This document shows positions 40,340 through 52,738 of a stretch of 64,000 nucleotides of DNA, one piece after another. A program made the translations under genes and the position numbers. Below the pieces are notes generated by a model. It did not search any database and had not been told where the DNA came from. It was given only the letters and a program-made list of their open reading frames with translations. The stretch covers positions 1 to 64,000 of the forward strand of contig CAJQUW010000514.1 in NCBI GenBank assembly GCA_907163375.1, read 5' to 3'. Source of the DNA: Prostheceraeus crozeri (lineage: Eukaryota; Platyhelminthes; Polycladida; Euryleptidae). Every line of letters starts with the position of its first letter. The first letter of the stretch is position 1.

Positions 40340-40400
40340 CAAGCAACCAATCAGAATGAACAGCCAATGAATGATGAATATGAAAGTATATATGCAAAGT
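40340..40400. promoter_or_regulatory. divergent promoter of PolB and the 149-aa gene
   Basis: CCAAT boxes at 40,347-40,351 and 40,364-40,368, and AGTATATATGC (TATA, 40,387-40,393) pointing to PolB, whose ATG is about 190 bp downstream. Confidence 0.55.
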
Positions 40401-40584
40401 GACATTCGTGTCATTTCACTCTGTCTTTGAGACGTATAAGTGAAGTGTTCTCTGGCGAATTCTGTTATTATTTGAGGTGTACAAGTGAACTGCTCTCTCG
40501 TGAATTCCAAATTTCAGACGTATTATTTGAGTGAAGTCTCTATCTTGTTGAAGTATCAACCTTAAACTTGATTTCGTTGAAATG

Positions 40585-40771
40585 GTAAGTTGAAAATTTC
40601 TTCACTCATCTCCCTCAAACGTGTGGCTAATAGCATCTTCCTCAATTTCAGGCATCAACTTCATCACCAACGCCCTCCCTTCTCGAGGAAAGTTTAGAGT
40701 TATTGAGTCAAGGTAGGTTGTAACAATACACTGAGACTTGAACAGACATGATAGAATGATTTCTCTTTCAG
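40585..40771 (+). other. two short introns of PolB
   Basis: 40,585-40,651 (GTAAGT to TTTCAG) follows the start codon, and 40,713-40,771 (GTAGGT to TTTCAG) the 61-bp exon. Both joins keep the frame into GDVSSSSG. Confidence 0.75.
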
Positions 40772-42315
40772 GTGATGTTAGTTCCAGCTCAGGACTCTCG
40801 CGACAAGGCAACGAGTGGGAATGTGCTGACTGCGGACATATTTTTACAAGGAAGCACAGTCTCCTTCGACACATCAAACATAGTGTGTGTCAACGCAAAG
40901 CGGCATCAATCTTCGGAGGTGAAGTTGATTCTGACGATGACATCTCCTTTCCTTGCGATTTGTGCCCTCTTTCTTTTGATAGTCACTTTCAGCGATCTTC
41001 GCACAGACTTCAACACACGCATGCAAATGATCACTACACCAACGGTACCTCTACCATCTCCCTCATTAATGTTTCACATAATAATTTAGTACGCGACTAC
41101 TGCATGGAGTCCAATACTCAAATAGTAGATTTTCCTGAGTGGCTCCTTCAAAATTCTAACATTATCGAAGCGCTCTTCAACAATTTAGACAATTTTAGAA
41201 TGAAGGCGCTCATCTACCTTAAACTAAAATATATTACAATAGATTTTCAAACGGGTCAAGTGACGGAGAGAATACAGTTTCATGTTCCTTCCTCTTCCGC
41301 AACCGAAGTTGTAGACTGCGAGTCTTGGCTAAATTTTCACATTCAATGTTTAACATCAAATGTAGATAAATTCAATCAACGCGACAGCGCTCTCATTTTT
41401 GATGGTGTGGACTCAGCCATATTCAAAATTTCCCTATTAGAAAGTCATGCAGCTGGAGGCACATTTAAACTACCAAAAACGTTGTATAATAAGAAATCTG
41501 TCATCAATGTCGATTGTAAATCACAGTGTTTCAAATATGCAGTCCCATCCATCCTTCATTATAATGATATCAACGCGCATCGAGATCGCACCTATAGCTA
41601 TAGACAGTGGGAGGATGAACTAGACTTTGAAGGTTGTGATAGTAACAACATGAAAATCAAAGATGTAGAAACGTTCGGAAAACATAATCAGATTAATATT
41701 GTAGTTCACGTGTGGGAGAAGGGGTTGAAGGGTGCCCGCTATAATTCACGTTCAACTTGTTATGAACGTGTAGTCAACCTCTTATTAGTAAAACAAGATG
41801 ATAGCGAGGAATGGCACTTCTGTGGTATACCAAAAATCTCTCGCTTGTACACTCACTTGGGGCACTCTAAAAGAGGTGAACATTTTGTATGCGACCGCTG
41901 CATCCGCTCCTTTTGGAGTAAAGATAAATTTGAAACTCACTATGAATGGTGCAAGCGAGGTAAATTACAAATGGAACGCATGCCCAAAGATAAAATATTT
42001 TCACATAGGGATAATGGTGACGAATTAAGTCCCCTGCGTGTCATTTACGCAGACATAGAATGCTACATTGATGATATCACCCACAAGCCAGCAGCCATAT
42101 CCTGCTATGAAGTATGGCATGACCACTTTAGGAATAGACAAAACAAAATGCATACTTGGCAAGGTGAAAATTGCATTTCAAAATTTCTAGAATTTCTCGA
42201 TAGAGCTGCCAAATTTGAACAATCATATGATTCCCAATTGCAGCATAAGTCACTACATATGTCAGATGAAGACAAACAAAAATTTGAAAGTTGCACATCC
42301 TGTCCTAAATGTCAT

Positions 42316-45300
42316 CCCAAGCAACCATGAAAGTGTTCTACACGTGCGGCGCACGTGTCTCATGAACGTGTCCGACACGTCGAAAGTGTCGCGTCAGAGC
42401 ACGTTCTAAACACGTGGTGGGAAAGTGCATACCACGTTCAGTTATCACGTTCAAAAAGTTTTCCCCACGTGCGGATCACGTCAAAAAGCCACGTTAGTCA
42501 AATTTAGCACTAGCTCCCTACTGGCTTACATTTTATTACTATCTCTTATTTCTACCCCATTCTAGGTCAATTATGAAATTATTCAATGTACTAGTGCCTC
42601 TCATTTCTGTCGAAGTTATCAAATTAGTGAATATAGCCTACTTGTTAAACATTTATCCTCAATCAAAAATGAATTCTACACTTCTCATCAACCTTGTCAC
42701 TTTCTAATTCGCATTATAAAACTACTAATTACAGTTTACAATTATACCTTTATTCACAATCACCAATTCCTGGCCCTGCAAACATTTAACATTTACATAA
42801 AAAATAAAAAAAACATTGTTGTTATACGTCATACTGCCACGAAATGTTCCAAGGATTTGCAGCTTATTATAGCATCACTGCAAAACCATAACATTCGGAG
42901 ACAGTGACAAAAATGTGCAAGAAATCACTCACCTCTCAGAAACAAGTCCAGGCCTACACAGTGATCAAAGGATTCTCCCTCGCCATATGGACGAACTCGT
43001 TGAATTCATTTGGTTAAATCCATTCATACTTTCAGTATTGATCATCTTGTGGCCGTGGGGCAGCGATTCTTTCTCTGAAATAGACAATAAAGATTTTGTT
43101 TTGTAAGCAAAAAAACAAGTTTGCAAAACATCTTTCGAATGGCACAATTCATTAACATTCATAGTACCTGGTATATCTTAAAAAACAATTCACATCATTA
43201 AAACATTTACAGAGAATTTCAGAAAGTCTTTTTCTTAGATAATGAAACAGAATTTTAAACAGATGATGGGACAATTCATAGACACATGGATTTGTACTCA
43301 ATTTGCATGATGACTTACATGGCACAACTAATCCACATACTGCCGACTGGTTCAAATTACACTCATGTGACAATTTGTAGGAAATGAAAAATAGATTTTC
43401 GACAAATAGATGCACACATAATCATAACATACTGCATGCATAAAAGTCCAAAAATATTAAGAATTGTGTACACGCACGTATATATAACAGCAGTCTCAAC
43501 AATAATTATTAAATTATTCCCGCGACTGGTGATCAATGTCATTTATCACATTCCAAGATTACAAAACATTCGGAAAATGTCAGCTTCTAATTATGATAAA
43601 TTATCTTAAGCTTGAGGAAGCTATCTTACTCGGATAGAATTCAAGAGCGAAGAAATTCGCAACAAATTAATTGATAACAGATGACGCTATCGTTTTATTG
43701 ACAACAAAATCATATTACTTTTATTTTTGCGATTTCATGAAGCTTCAAAATTTAAATCAAATGATTTCGTGAAAATATAACTAATATACAGCATAATGCA
43801 GTTAATTCAATTCAAATTAGGCAATGAAAGGAGCATAAACATATCTGACCTGCAGCTCTGGCAATTGATGATGTTAATCATCCAAAAACATTTGTTTGTC
43901 AGAATGCATCAAACTATTGTCTTGTCTCTCACGAGATGATCCACTCAAAGCCCTGGTTTTCAGCGACGATTGTAGGAGATAAAGTCAAGTCACTAAATGA
44001 GGTGAACCAAATCACAATATATTTTGTAAGATGATAACGACAAAAGCTTCGGTGACTTGAAAATACAAAATAAATGATCTGTAAATTGATTGTGGAGGTC
44101 GAATGTGGTTCGCGGATTTGAGTTCCTCTAAATGTCCAAATAAAAGACGGTGATCAAGGCGTCGTTCAAGAAAATTTGGTCTAAGTCGTAGACGTTCCAC
44201 TAAAGCCGTGATGCCAGACATGAATCACGTTCGATGCGCAGAGTAGCCAGGAATGAAATGAAGACCGCTTGCACGTTTCCTTTCTCGCTGTCATGTGATT
44301 ATCAATTGTGACGCGTCGATTGAAGGTCAGTCGGTCAGGCGTGAGTGGGGAAATAATCTGTGCGCAGTTCTCCTCTATTCGGAAATGAAATGCGATGGGC
44401 ATGCAATGACCGCTTTATCTTAACGCTGCGTAAACCATCGAAAGACGACTCAGTCCATGCATCGAATTAGCACAGCCATAAAAAGCCTTATTGTATGATA
44501 ATATCAAAATGCTGTAATTATAATATATTCCAAATGCAGTCGCAAAATTGTGATTCTTCAGATGCCAATTATGAATCCTATTAATATAAGAGATGCATGG
44601 GTAGAAATTAATGATGAATCTTACTTTCGAAGATTAACATCAATTCAAAAGCAAATCATGAGAGAGAGATGAAGGAAAGCTAGATTCAGAGGCGTGAGGC
44701 GAGAAAAGAAATGAAGGAGGAAGATAAAGATGAGAATTGAAGAGAATTTATCAAGGAATAAGAAACAGAAGTAGAAAAAGGAGTGATGAGGAAAGAGAAG
44801 AATAAGAGGAAGATAAAGGTGAGAAATAAGGAGACAGAGAAAAGAAGGAAGAAAATGAGGAGAAATCGAGAGAGAGAGAGAGAGAGAGAGAAGGAAAGAA
44901 AAGACGAGAAATACTGAGAGAGAAGAACAATGAGGAGAAAGATAAGAGGAGGAAAAAAGAAGAGAAATTATGACAGAGAAAAAGTATCAAGAGAAGCGAG
45001 GAGAGAGACAAAGTGATGGAATGAGCGAGATAAAAGAGATTGGAAATGAAAAAAGTTAGTCTCAAAGCTAGTGCAATTAAAGTGGAAGGGATTCATCATA
45101 GCGGGAACGTCATAATTTCTTAATTCATCGCAATTGTGGCTCGTTGATCATGTGTTTGGTCATACGGATGTTCATGGGCGGTCATTCTGACGTCTTTGAT
45201 GTGAGGTCAGTGACATCCCGCTCTGGTCATATAGACGTCTCATGGTACGTGACATCAATATAGGACGACACAATGACGTCATATGTTTGCTGGGCACTTT

Positions 45301-45599
45301 CTTAAAAAATTGTGTTAATAGCAAGTGCACGATACGTGCGAGACGTGTTGCGAATTCACAAAAAATGGTGTGCTTTGACAACGTGTCACACACGTGGCCA
45401 TCGCGTTACGAATTCACTAAAAAATTGCGTGTTTTGACAACGTGTCACACACGTGGCCATCACGTCACGAATTCACCACAAAATTGCGTGTTTTGACAAC
45501 GTGTCACACACGTTGTCAACACGTGATGAATCCCCGGCCACGTTCGGACACGTTCGGAACGTGGCGGCCACGTTCCCTACACGTTTTGTGTTGCTTGGG
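42316..45599. mobile_element. non-autonomous DNA transposon inserted in PolB
   Basis: Ends CCCAAGCAAC and GTTGCTTGGG are inverted; an AT dinucleotide flanks both sides (42,314-42,315 and 45,600-45,601). The polymerase residues on either side are colinear with element B once the insert is ignored. Both subterminal regions are packed with ACGTG/CACGT motifs, and three ~58-bp direct repeats lie at about 45,348-45,525. No transposase is seen. A purine-rich tract covers 44,640-45,060. Zero-base duplication with one-base longer ends is an alternative reading. Confidence 0.8.
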
Positions 45600-48028
45600 A
45601 TAAAAAGTTTGATGACGATAAAATTAAGAAAGTGCGTGATCATGATCACATCACTGGTAAATTTAGAAACGCACTCTGCTCCAAATGTAACTATTCACTT
45701 AGGTTGAGACGTCGTGTACTACCCGTCATTTTTCATAACTTTAAGGGCTATGACAGTCATATGCTCATAAAAGGAGGGTTGAGCCAGATGAAATCGTGGC
45801 AGTTTAATGTAATAGCGCAAACGAGAGAAAAATTCATGGCAATGACAGCAAAAGTACCAGTAGATAAAACTAAAGAAAATAAGACAGTCTTCTTCGAAAC
45901 AAAATTTTTAGATTCATTCCAATTCATGTCAGCGTCACTAGCTTCTCTCGTTCGTAATCTCAAGTTTCTTCCCCATAGTCAAACTTTGAAGAAACACTAT
46001 CCAAACTTAACGGATGAAATAATCACTCGCAAAGGAGTCTTTCCCTATGCGTATTTTAGCTCAATGTCTAAACTAAATGAAACAACCCTTCCTTCCATTG
46101 ACAAATTCCAAAACGATTTGACGGGTCAAGATTGTCCAGTAAAGGACTATGAACATGCTCAAGAGGCATGGTTAAAATTTGATTGTAAAACGTTTGGCGA
46201 TTATATGATCGCTTACTTAGAATTAGATGTCATTTTGCTGGCTGATGTCTTTCAGGAATTTCGACGAGTGGCATTAGAAGAAGACAAATTAGATCCTGTC
46301 CACTTTGTCAGTCTACCAGCCATTTCCTTTAAATCAGCCTTTAAAATGACTGGTGAGACCATCCATCTCTTACAAGACCCCGAGATGTATAACATATCTG
46401 AGCGCGGAATACTCGGTGGTCTCACATTTGTGAATAAACATCACATAAAATCTAAAACAGTAGGTAATGATCATATCCACCTAAAATACTATGACCAAAA
46501 TAATTTATGTGGCAGTTCACTGTCTAAACCACTACCTCACTCCGAGTTTAGTTGGTTAAATCAAGATGAGCTTGCGTATTACTCCAACCCTTCAAACATT
46601 CTGAAGATTCCAGATGAAGTTGATTGGGGATATTATTTTGAAGTGGATTTGATTTATCCAAATAGTATTAAAAATAAAACTGCTGATTTCCCACTCGCAC
46701 CTGAATCTGGTGAAGTGACTGAAGATATGTTTTCACCATTCATGTCACAATTTCATAATAACTTAAGAGAGTGTGGACAGCCAAGATACAAACCATGCCG
46801 CAAACTTTTACTCACCCAATATGATAAGAAAAATTATCTCGTGCACTTCTGCATACTAAAATTCTATTTAGAAATGGGCATGCTTCTAAAGTCAGTTCAC
46901 TGCATCATCAAATTTAGACAGAAAGCCTTCCTCAAACCATATATTGATAGTAACAGTCAAAAACGTGCACTCGCCCAAAATAATTTTGAAAAGGATTTTT
47001 ATAAATATAAGAATAACAGTCTTTTCGGAAAGACCATGGAGGATGTTAGAAAACGTATGAACTACAAACTAGTCGTTGATGATCAAAAATATCACAAATT
47101 GACCTCATCACCTCTTTTCATTGATAGAGACATTATCGATGAGGACCTTGTAGGTGTTAAAATGATAAAATGATAAAATCAGAAGTTGAGTTGTGCAAAC
47201 CCATCTATTTTGGGCAAGCCGTTTTAGATTATTCCAAGCTTGAAATGTATCAACTCTTCTACAAAATATTAAAACCATGCCCTCTCGTAAAAGAGGTTCG
47301 CTTGCTGGGTGGTGATACAGATAGTTTCTTTTTAGGAATTACCACTCAAAAAGATTTAAATTTTAATGAAGTAGGTAAGTCATTAGAAAAATATTTCGAC
47401 ACATCTAACTACAATCCCACTCATCCACTCTATTCCATACAGAATAAAGCCAAACTTGGTTGTTTTAAGGATGAAACAGCAGGAAAGGAAATAGATGAAA
47501 TGATTCTCCTCCGTCCTAAAATGTATTCCATGAAATTAAAAGAATGTGCAGATAGTATTAAGCGTGCTAAAGGTATGTCAAAATCCATTGTTCACAAAAT
47601 GAAACATCGGTCCTACAAGAAGGCCTATAAAAATAAAACTATAACGTTTGTCAATATGACAATCTTAAAATCTCAAGTTCATACTGTGAAAACGCACACG
47701 TTCAAGAAACGAGCGCTTTCAGCATGGGAGGATAAGAGGTGTTGGATAGGACATAACACATCTCTTCCACATGGACATCCTGACACAAACATACCTCCAC
47801 CCAAAAGAATAAAACTCACGCTACCACATTCAGGAGATGTATTAGCATAATCAACTTTAACTCAGTATTTTGATGTTGCTTTTTGTAGAGAAACATTGCT
47901 GTTTTATGTATCGCATGAGATCGTTTCTTCCTTGTGAATATATGCCTACAGTCAGCCCATTCACCTATATCTGTGAAAAGACTTTTTCATACACATATTT
48001 TTATTTCAATAAACATATCACAATGACT

Positions 48029-49579
48029 TCACTTTGTTTTCCGAAACACTAAAGTTACGAGGGATTTAGTATCTTTCACATGGATGCACTCTTGTAAACC
48101 ATTGGTAATTTTGATAGCAATAGAGGGTATAGTTTGTTTGACGAGGGGGTGATAGAAAATAGATTCAAACATCTTCTCGACTACTCCATATGAAGCGTCT
48201 TTATCATGAATGAAATCACGTAAAATGTATTCTTTTTTCTCACCAACAGAAATAGGTAGAATCAAATCACTTTGAATGTAAAGGTGCTGTTCATGTTTAT
48301 CAAGTGTCATTGGTGTTTCTATACCAATCGTATGCGCAGCAGTAAACACAGTTTGTAGCATTGAAAAACCAAAGAGTTTTTTCAAATTTTTACTCAATTG
48401 ACATTGAATGTCATCACCCAGTTTCAGAACAACGCGTTGATTTTCAATTGAAAACGAAATGTGGTGTGTCTTTACATCATATTTACTTTTCATCACATGC
48501 TTCAACTTCTGTTGTATATAAGGATTTACTACATGAATGAAGCTTTCAACTGTATGATATAGACGCGGCATTATATTGATAGCAACTTTAGATTCTTCAT
48601 AAGACTGGTAAATTTTCTTGATGCGATCACCATAGATGTCCACCCACCATTCATCATTAACTGAATCAGCTTTAGTGTGATATTCATGAGAAGCATACAC
48701 CACACCGCTTCCAATAATAGGTGTATAATGTCTTACAAAATGACGCAAGGTTGGAGAGAAATAAACTGTAAGTATGTCATTATATTTCTGAATAACCAAC
48801 TTATTTTTGTCCGCCATAATTTTCTCTCCATACTTCTTACCCACAGTCTCATTCCATCGTTTTACTAACTCAATAAGTGATAAAGGTTGAACACCACGCT
48901 TTTTCAAAATGATGCGTTCTTCGCATTCTACAACATCTTCATCAAATATTTTAAATTTATAATGAAATTTGTTGATTCGATTTGAATAAACTTTTTTAAC
49001 ATTTGCAGTAGCAATTGACGTTAGATGTAGTCCATGGCCAAAACCGAGATGTGGATAGAATTCATTATCCAACCTCAGTGTAAGACCTTTAGTAAAAGAA
49101 TGAAAGCGAAGGAACTGTCTCCCACTCCAATGATAGATAGTAAACTCATAAACTTTCTGATCCTTATTCTTCATGATGGAAGTATTACCACTGTTGAATG
49201 CCTTAATAATTTTCTCATTCCCAAATGGTTCATAATAATCTGATTTTATCTGAATCCATTCATAGTTCCACTTTCCATCTGATGTTAAATTGTATGGGAA
49301 CTGGAATGCATTATTCATCGTTATTCCATCATGGGTGCGAGGAGTCAATATCATTTCTTCCGAATCATTCACATTCTGAATATTGCTATCATAGCAAATA
49401 CTAGAAACGCCAACCTCCCATTCACCTTCTAAATGTAGTGGGCGATTTAATTCTACTCGATAGTCTGATGGTTTATTTTTGGGAAATTTATTCATAGAAG
49501 CATTACTGGGCAAGTAGATTAGAAACGAGTCCTTATTTTCACTTTCTATATTATTCACATTGGAAAAATATATTAGCAT
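48029..49579 (-). CDS. structural protein paralogue b (C copy), intact
   Basis: 516 residues, almost identical to 24,498-26,048. The only notable change near the start is Ile for the alternative Met, which favours the upstream Met or a non-annotated start. Family features are the PSN and WEVGV motifs at the N-terminus and the LYIQSDLILPIS domain at the end. It remains open in a degraded element, which implies recent amplification or strong constraint. Confidence 0.7.
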   Translation of the reverse strand: MLIYFSNVNNIESENKDSFLIYLPSNASMNKFPKNKPSDYRVELNRPLHLEGEWEVGVSSICYDSNIQNVNDSEEMILTPRTHDGITMNNAFQFPYNLTSDGKWNYEWIQIKSDYYEPFGNEKIIKAFNSGNTSIMKNKDQKVYEFTIYHWSGRQFLRFHSFTKGLTLRLDNEFYPHLGFGHGLHLTSIATANVKKVYSNRINKFHYKFKIFDEDVVECEERIILKKRGVQPLSLIELVKRWNETVGKKYGEKIMADKNKLVIQKYNDILTVYFSPTLRHFVRHYTPIIGSGVVYASHEYHTKADSVNDEWWVDIYGDRIKKIYQSYEESKVAINIMPRLYHTVESFIHVVNPYIQQKLKHVMKSKYDVKTHHISFSIENQRVVLKLGDDIQCQLSKNLKKLFGFSMLQTVFTAAHTIGIETPMTLDKHEQHLYIQSDLILPISVGEKKEYILRDFIHDKDASYGVVEKMFESIFYHPLVKQTIPSIAIKITNGLQECIHVKDTKSLVTLVFRKTK

Positions 49580-49588
49580 ACTTTTGCA

Positions 49589-50968
49589 TTAACTCTTCAT
49601 TCGGAAATGGAGTGTGATACATGTCACAGCATCTTTATGAAAAGGAATCAACGCACCAGCATCGTCATAAATTGCAATATCAATTTGTGGGATGTAGTTT
49701 GATTTCAGCTTTGTATAATGCACTTTCTTGAAAGTATGCTCAGATAAAATACTGCAGCTTTTTGGCTGGTATGGTATCATTGCTAGCAATGGAGCTTCAA
49801 CATCTCCCACACGTACATCTTCACCAATATTGGAATATATCTGAAAATAGTTAATACGACGCGATAGCGACATGTCTGCGCTAGCTTTGGTTACAGTACC
49901 ACTTTTAAAGATATTTTAATCAAAACCCAAAATGTCTATTAGAGTTTTATCCATAATTAGTTCAATACCTTTTCCACTTATAGTGAGAGACAAAACACCG
50001 TCTTTTTCAGAAAACGAAATATGTTCATCTTGAATCACTTCATTCAAATAATCTACAACCAATTTAACTGAAGTAATAATGCGAGGCATCAACACTTGTT
50101 TCATGTAAGATACCACCTAAAGGCTCTACACACTTTCTGTATAAAGATACGGTCCATTCTGTATCAAATTGATTTGACCTTTCACATGGTAAATGTTGCA
50201 TATCAAATTTTCCATGAACAGCTGCAGAACGATGTCGTAAGAACTGATGAAGATCTTTTGAACAAACTAATACTAGATCATCATCATTTAATTTACTTAT
50301 TGCAATATGATTAGATGATTTGATATAAGTCAATGTTGCCACTTGTTTACCATCAACTCGAAGGAGATAATTAAATTTCTTCAATAATGTTTCAGGAGCC
50401 ATGTTTGTCTTTCTTGGCTTAATCACAATCTTCTTCACCAACGTCTTCTAATTTTTTGGAATAAGATCTACATAATAAGCTTCCTCTCGATATATTAACT
50501 GTTTATGACCACTTGGGTGGTAATTAACGTTATAATTATCATAGCGAGGTAACCTAAATCATTTCTTAAACTTGGACTTAAACCAACAATCCAATCTTTC
50601 TCAACTACATGATGTACATAATTATGATCGTCATTGTGCGGAGTAAATTGGACAATATGTTTACACGCTTTATTCAGGAAATCATATATAAACTTTTTAC
50701 ATGATAAGAGATCTTTCTTTGGCCACTGTGGAATGTATACTCTGCAGCCCTTTTCACATTGGTAAGCAGCTGTGCGTCTCATATTAATAGTCATCACCTC
50801 ATGATCAAAAGTACAGACACAGTTGCTATGAACAAGTTGAGTGACACCCACTTCCCACTTTCCATTTAGCTGTTGTGTATGATCAATGGGAGTAGAAAAG
50901 AGTGCGGCTCGATTACTAGCAAATCTATTTGCGGCCGCATTGCTAAGCAAAATATGATAAAACGACAT
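49589..50968 (-). pseudogene. structural protein paralogue a (C copy), broken
   Basis: It carries the two disablements seen in B (frameshift near 50,535 and TAG near 50,452), plus a 2-bp deletion near 50,095 and a TAA near 49,916. N-terminal LNGKWEVGVTQL and C-terminal VGDVEAPLLA with TLHFR are still readable. Shared plus private breaks show decay that began before the two elements separated and continued after. Confidence 0.7.
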
Positions 50969-51003
50969 TTTGATATTGCTGATCTGCGGCTTTGCATAAC
51001 ATC

Positions 51004-51360
51004 ATGAAGACTTGGATTTTGGACTCTCTACAATATATCAGAGTTGATCGTAATGGAAACGTACATTTCAAAAATTCTCATGGTCATACATCAAGAGGTA
51101 TTACATTAACATGGCGACAATTTGTCAACCTCAATGATATCATGAGGGATTTGGAATATTTTGAAACATTAAGATTCATCTCCTTGGGTGATCAAGTTTG
51201 GCTTCAACGTCGCAACAATGAAATTCAAATCTGCCATTCTCATTCCGCAAACTGTTTCTCATATTCGCAAATACAATTGGGAGAAGTATAGAAGATATAT
51301 ATATCGCTCCATCATGACATTTATTCGTCGTGAGTTCATCGCCCTACTATGCAAATCTTA
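51004..51360 (+). pseudogene. first PC4-like gene (C copy), frameshifted
   Basis: From MKTWILDSLQ it follows the B gene to NCFS, then one extra base near 51,265 shifts the frame; the conserved tail (WEKYRRYI-like) continues in another frame to about 51,360. The PC4 core SRGITLTWRQF is intact. Confidence 0.6.
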
Positions 51361-51383
51361 ATCAGACATGACTACCACGCACC

Positions 51384-51715
51384 GTGAGTTGGAAATTAGA
51401 TTCCCTACAACGTATTGAAACGGATCATGATCGAAACGTCTATTTCAAAGATTCAACTGGAAATGTGAGAAGAGAGTTTGCTTTATCTTATCGTCATTTT
51501 CAATCTCTACATCATATCATGAAGGATTTGAAATACTTCTATATGAAAAGACATTCACGTATTGGAAATCGCATCTGGTTGCGCGTCAACAAACGGCGAA
51601 TTCAACTCTATCATTCCCAACTCCATACTAACTTCACATTTCATCAAGGTAGTTGGGAAAGTATAAAAGGAAGGTACATCGCTCAATTTACTCATTTTTT
51701 CATCATGAAGCGCCA
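51384..51715 (+). pseudogene. second PC4-like gene (C copy), start and frame lost
   Basis: The start ATG of the B copy is GTG here, and a single A is missing near 51,659. The deletion runs the reading frame directly into the TBP-like gene, giving one long open frame to 52,250. That fusion is best seen as an artefact of the deletion, since B has separate genes. The B nonsense codon is Ser here, so the two copies decayed independently. Confidence 0.6.
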
Positions 51716-52250
51716 TCGCTACACCATCGTCAACATTCTCCGTCGCTTCAGACTCTACACCAAAATCGATCTCACAACATTACACCAACACCTTCCAAAC
51801 AGCAAGTATTACCCGGGCCGACCTCAAATGTTAGTGGTGAAGATGAACAATTCACGGAATCTTCAACTCTTCCCAAATGGGACTGTACAGATTCTCGGCG
51901 CCCTGTCTCATTCATCGGCGCAGTCAATGCGCTTAGAGCTACAGAGACTACTACGTCGGATATGGAAGAGGGAGAGGCGTGTGATGTCGAATCTGACTGT
52001 GGACAATATGGTGATCTCTACTCAATTGAGTGAAAGTGTATCATTTTTGAAGATTCGTACCAGCAGTTACAATTTGTGTTATGAACCCGAACTTTTTCCT
52101 GCAGCTCTCATTAGTTGTTGGTTACCTGTGCATGTGGCAATCTTTCATAATAGTAAAGTGATCATTACTGGACTAAAATCTCATGTACAAGCAAATGTGA
52201 TCCTAGACTATCTCATCGAGTATGTACGTACCCAGCGGATTGTAAAATAA
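51705..52250 (+). CDS. TATA-binding-protein-like protein (C copy)
   Basis: 181 residues from the Met at 51,705. The two TBP repeats are readable as in B (NGTVQILGALSH; YEPELFPAALIS, IFHNSKVIITGLKS). About six residues differ from B, including G to W after AALISC and R for G near residue 14. It is the only gene of the transcription cassette still open in both elements, which suggests it was maintained longer. The stop lies 26 bp from the protease stop. Confidence 0.75.
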   Translation: MKRHRYTIVNILRRFRLYTKIDLTTLHQHLPNSKYYPGRPQMLVVKMNNSRNLQLFPNGTVQILGALSHSSAQSMRLELQRLLRRIWKRERRVMSNLTVDNMVISTQLSESVSFLKIRTSSYNLCYEPELFPAALISCWLPVHVAIFHNSKVIITGLKSHVQANVILDYLIEYVRTQRIVK

Positions 52251-52276
52251 AAAACAATTTTTCCAACATGATGTTT

Positions 52277-52738
52277 TTATTTCAAATCATGATAGAACTT
52301 ACAAATCATTTTTTCATTAGAGGATGGATTACATGAAAAGTTTTGAATAACAGATACAAATCGAGATACATGTAAACGTTTTAAGATGAAGTACAGTACA
52401 AAAGCACCACACGTTGATGAAAGTGGATGTTGTAGTATGCGTTCATTTCGCTGATATTGACGCGTATGTTTTCTCAACCACTGCTGTGTTGGTATATTTG
52501 GAGGTTGAGCAAGAGAGTCAAATAGTTCACCACGTCGTTCTTCTCCAATAAAGATCGCTTTCCAATGCTCACCGCCTAAATTCTGTGAATGAGTGTTTAG
52601 CACAATAAAGATGGGATAGTGATTTACTGCAGGTGGTAAGGTATCGAGCGAATAGACATTATCGAAAGCTTTCAACGTCGCTTCGTCTGCATTACGCTGT
52701 ACTTTAGTTTTAATATCGTCAGCAGTCAACCAACTCAT
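52277..52738 (-). CDS. PRO: adenain-type cysteine protease (C copy, full length)
   Basis: 153 residues, identical in sequence to the B enzyme, with GGEHWKAIF, ELFDSLA and SSTCGAFVLYF. The start overlaps the stop of the adjacent capsid gene. It is the only complete protease in C. Confidence 0.9.
   Translation of the reverse strand: MSWLTADDIKTKVQRNADEATLKAFDNVYSLDTLPPAVNHYPIFIVLNTHSQNLGGEHWKAIFIGEERRGELFDSLAQPPNIPTQQWLRKHTRQYQRNERILQHPLSSTCGAFVLYFILKRLHVSRFVSVIQNFSCNPSSNEKMICKFYHDLK

Larger units (their letters stand above)
40582..47850 (+). pseudogene. PolB: protein-primed family B DNA polymerase with N-terminal zinc fingers, interrupted (C copy)
   Basis: An ATG-only exon (40,582-40,584), a short exon (40,652-40,712) and a long third exon from 40,772 join in phase. 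The N-terminus has C2H2/C2HC fingers (CADCGHIFTRKH, CDLCPLSF) and a later CDRCIRSFW. Exo I is IYADIEC near 42,045, Exo II NFKGYDSH near 45,740, Exo III YLELDV near 46,213, motif A DQNNLCG near 46,495 (the usual Tyr is Cys here), motif B NNSLFGKT near 47,013, motif C GGDTDS near 47,308. The gene is broken by a transposon (42,316-45,599) and by an 8-bp tandem duplication ATGATAAA near 47,160. It would replicate the element with a protein primer at the TIRs. The 3' end converges with the structural gene. Confidence 0.9.

Noticed and set aside
44751-45065. 104-aa Leu/Ser/Phe frame within the transposon
   Set aside because: It is the antisense of a polypurine tract, not a protein.
51384-52250. A genuine PC4-TBP fusion protein in C
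   Set aside because: The fusion depends on a single missing A compared with B, and the PC4 start codon is GTG; it is a product of decay.
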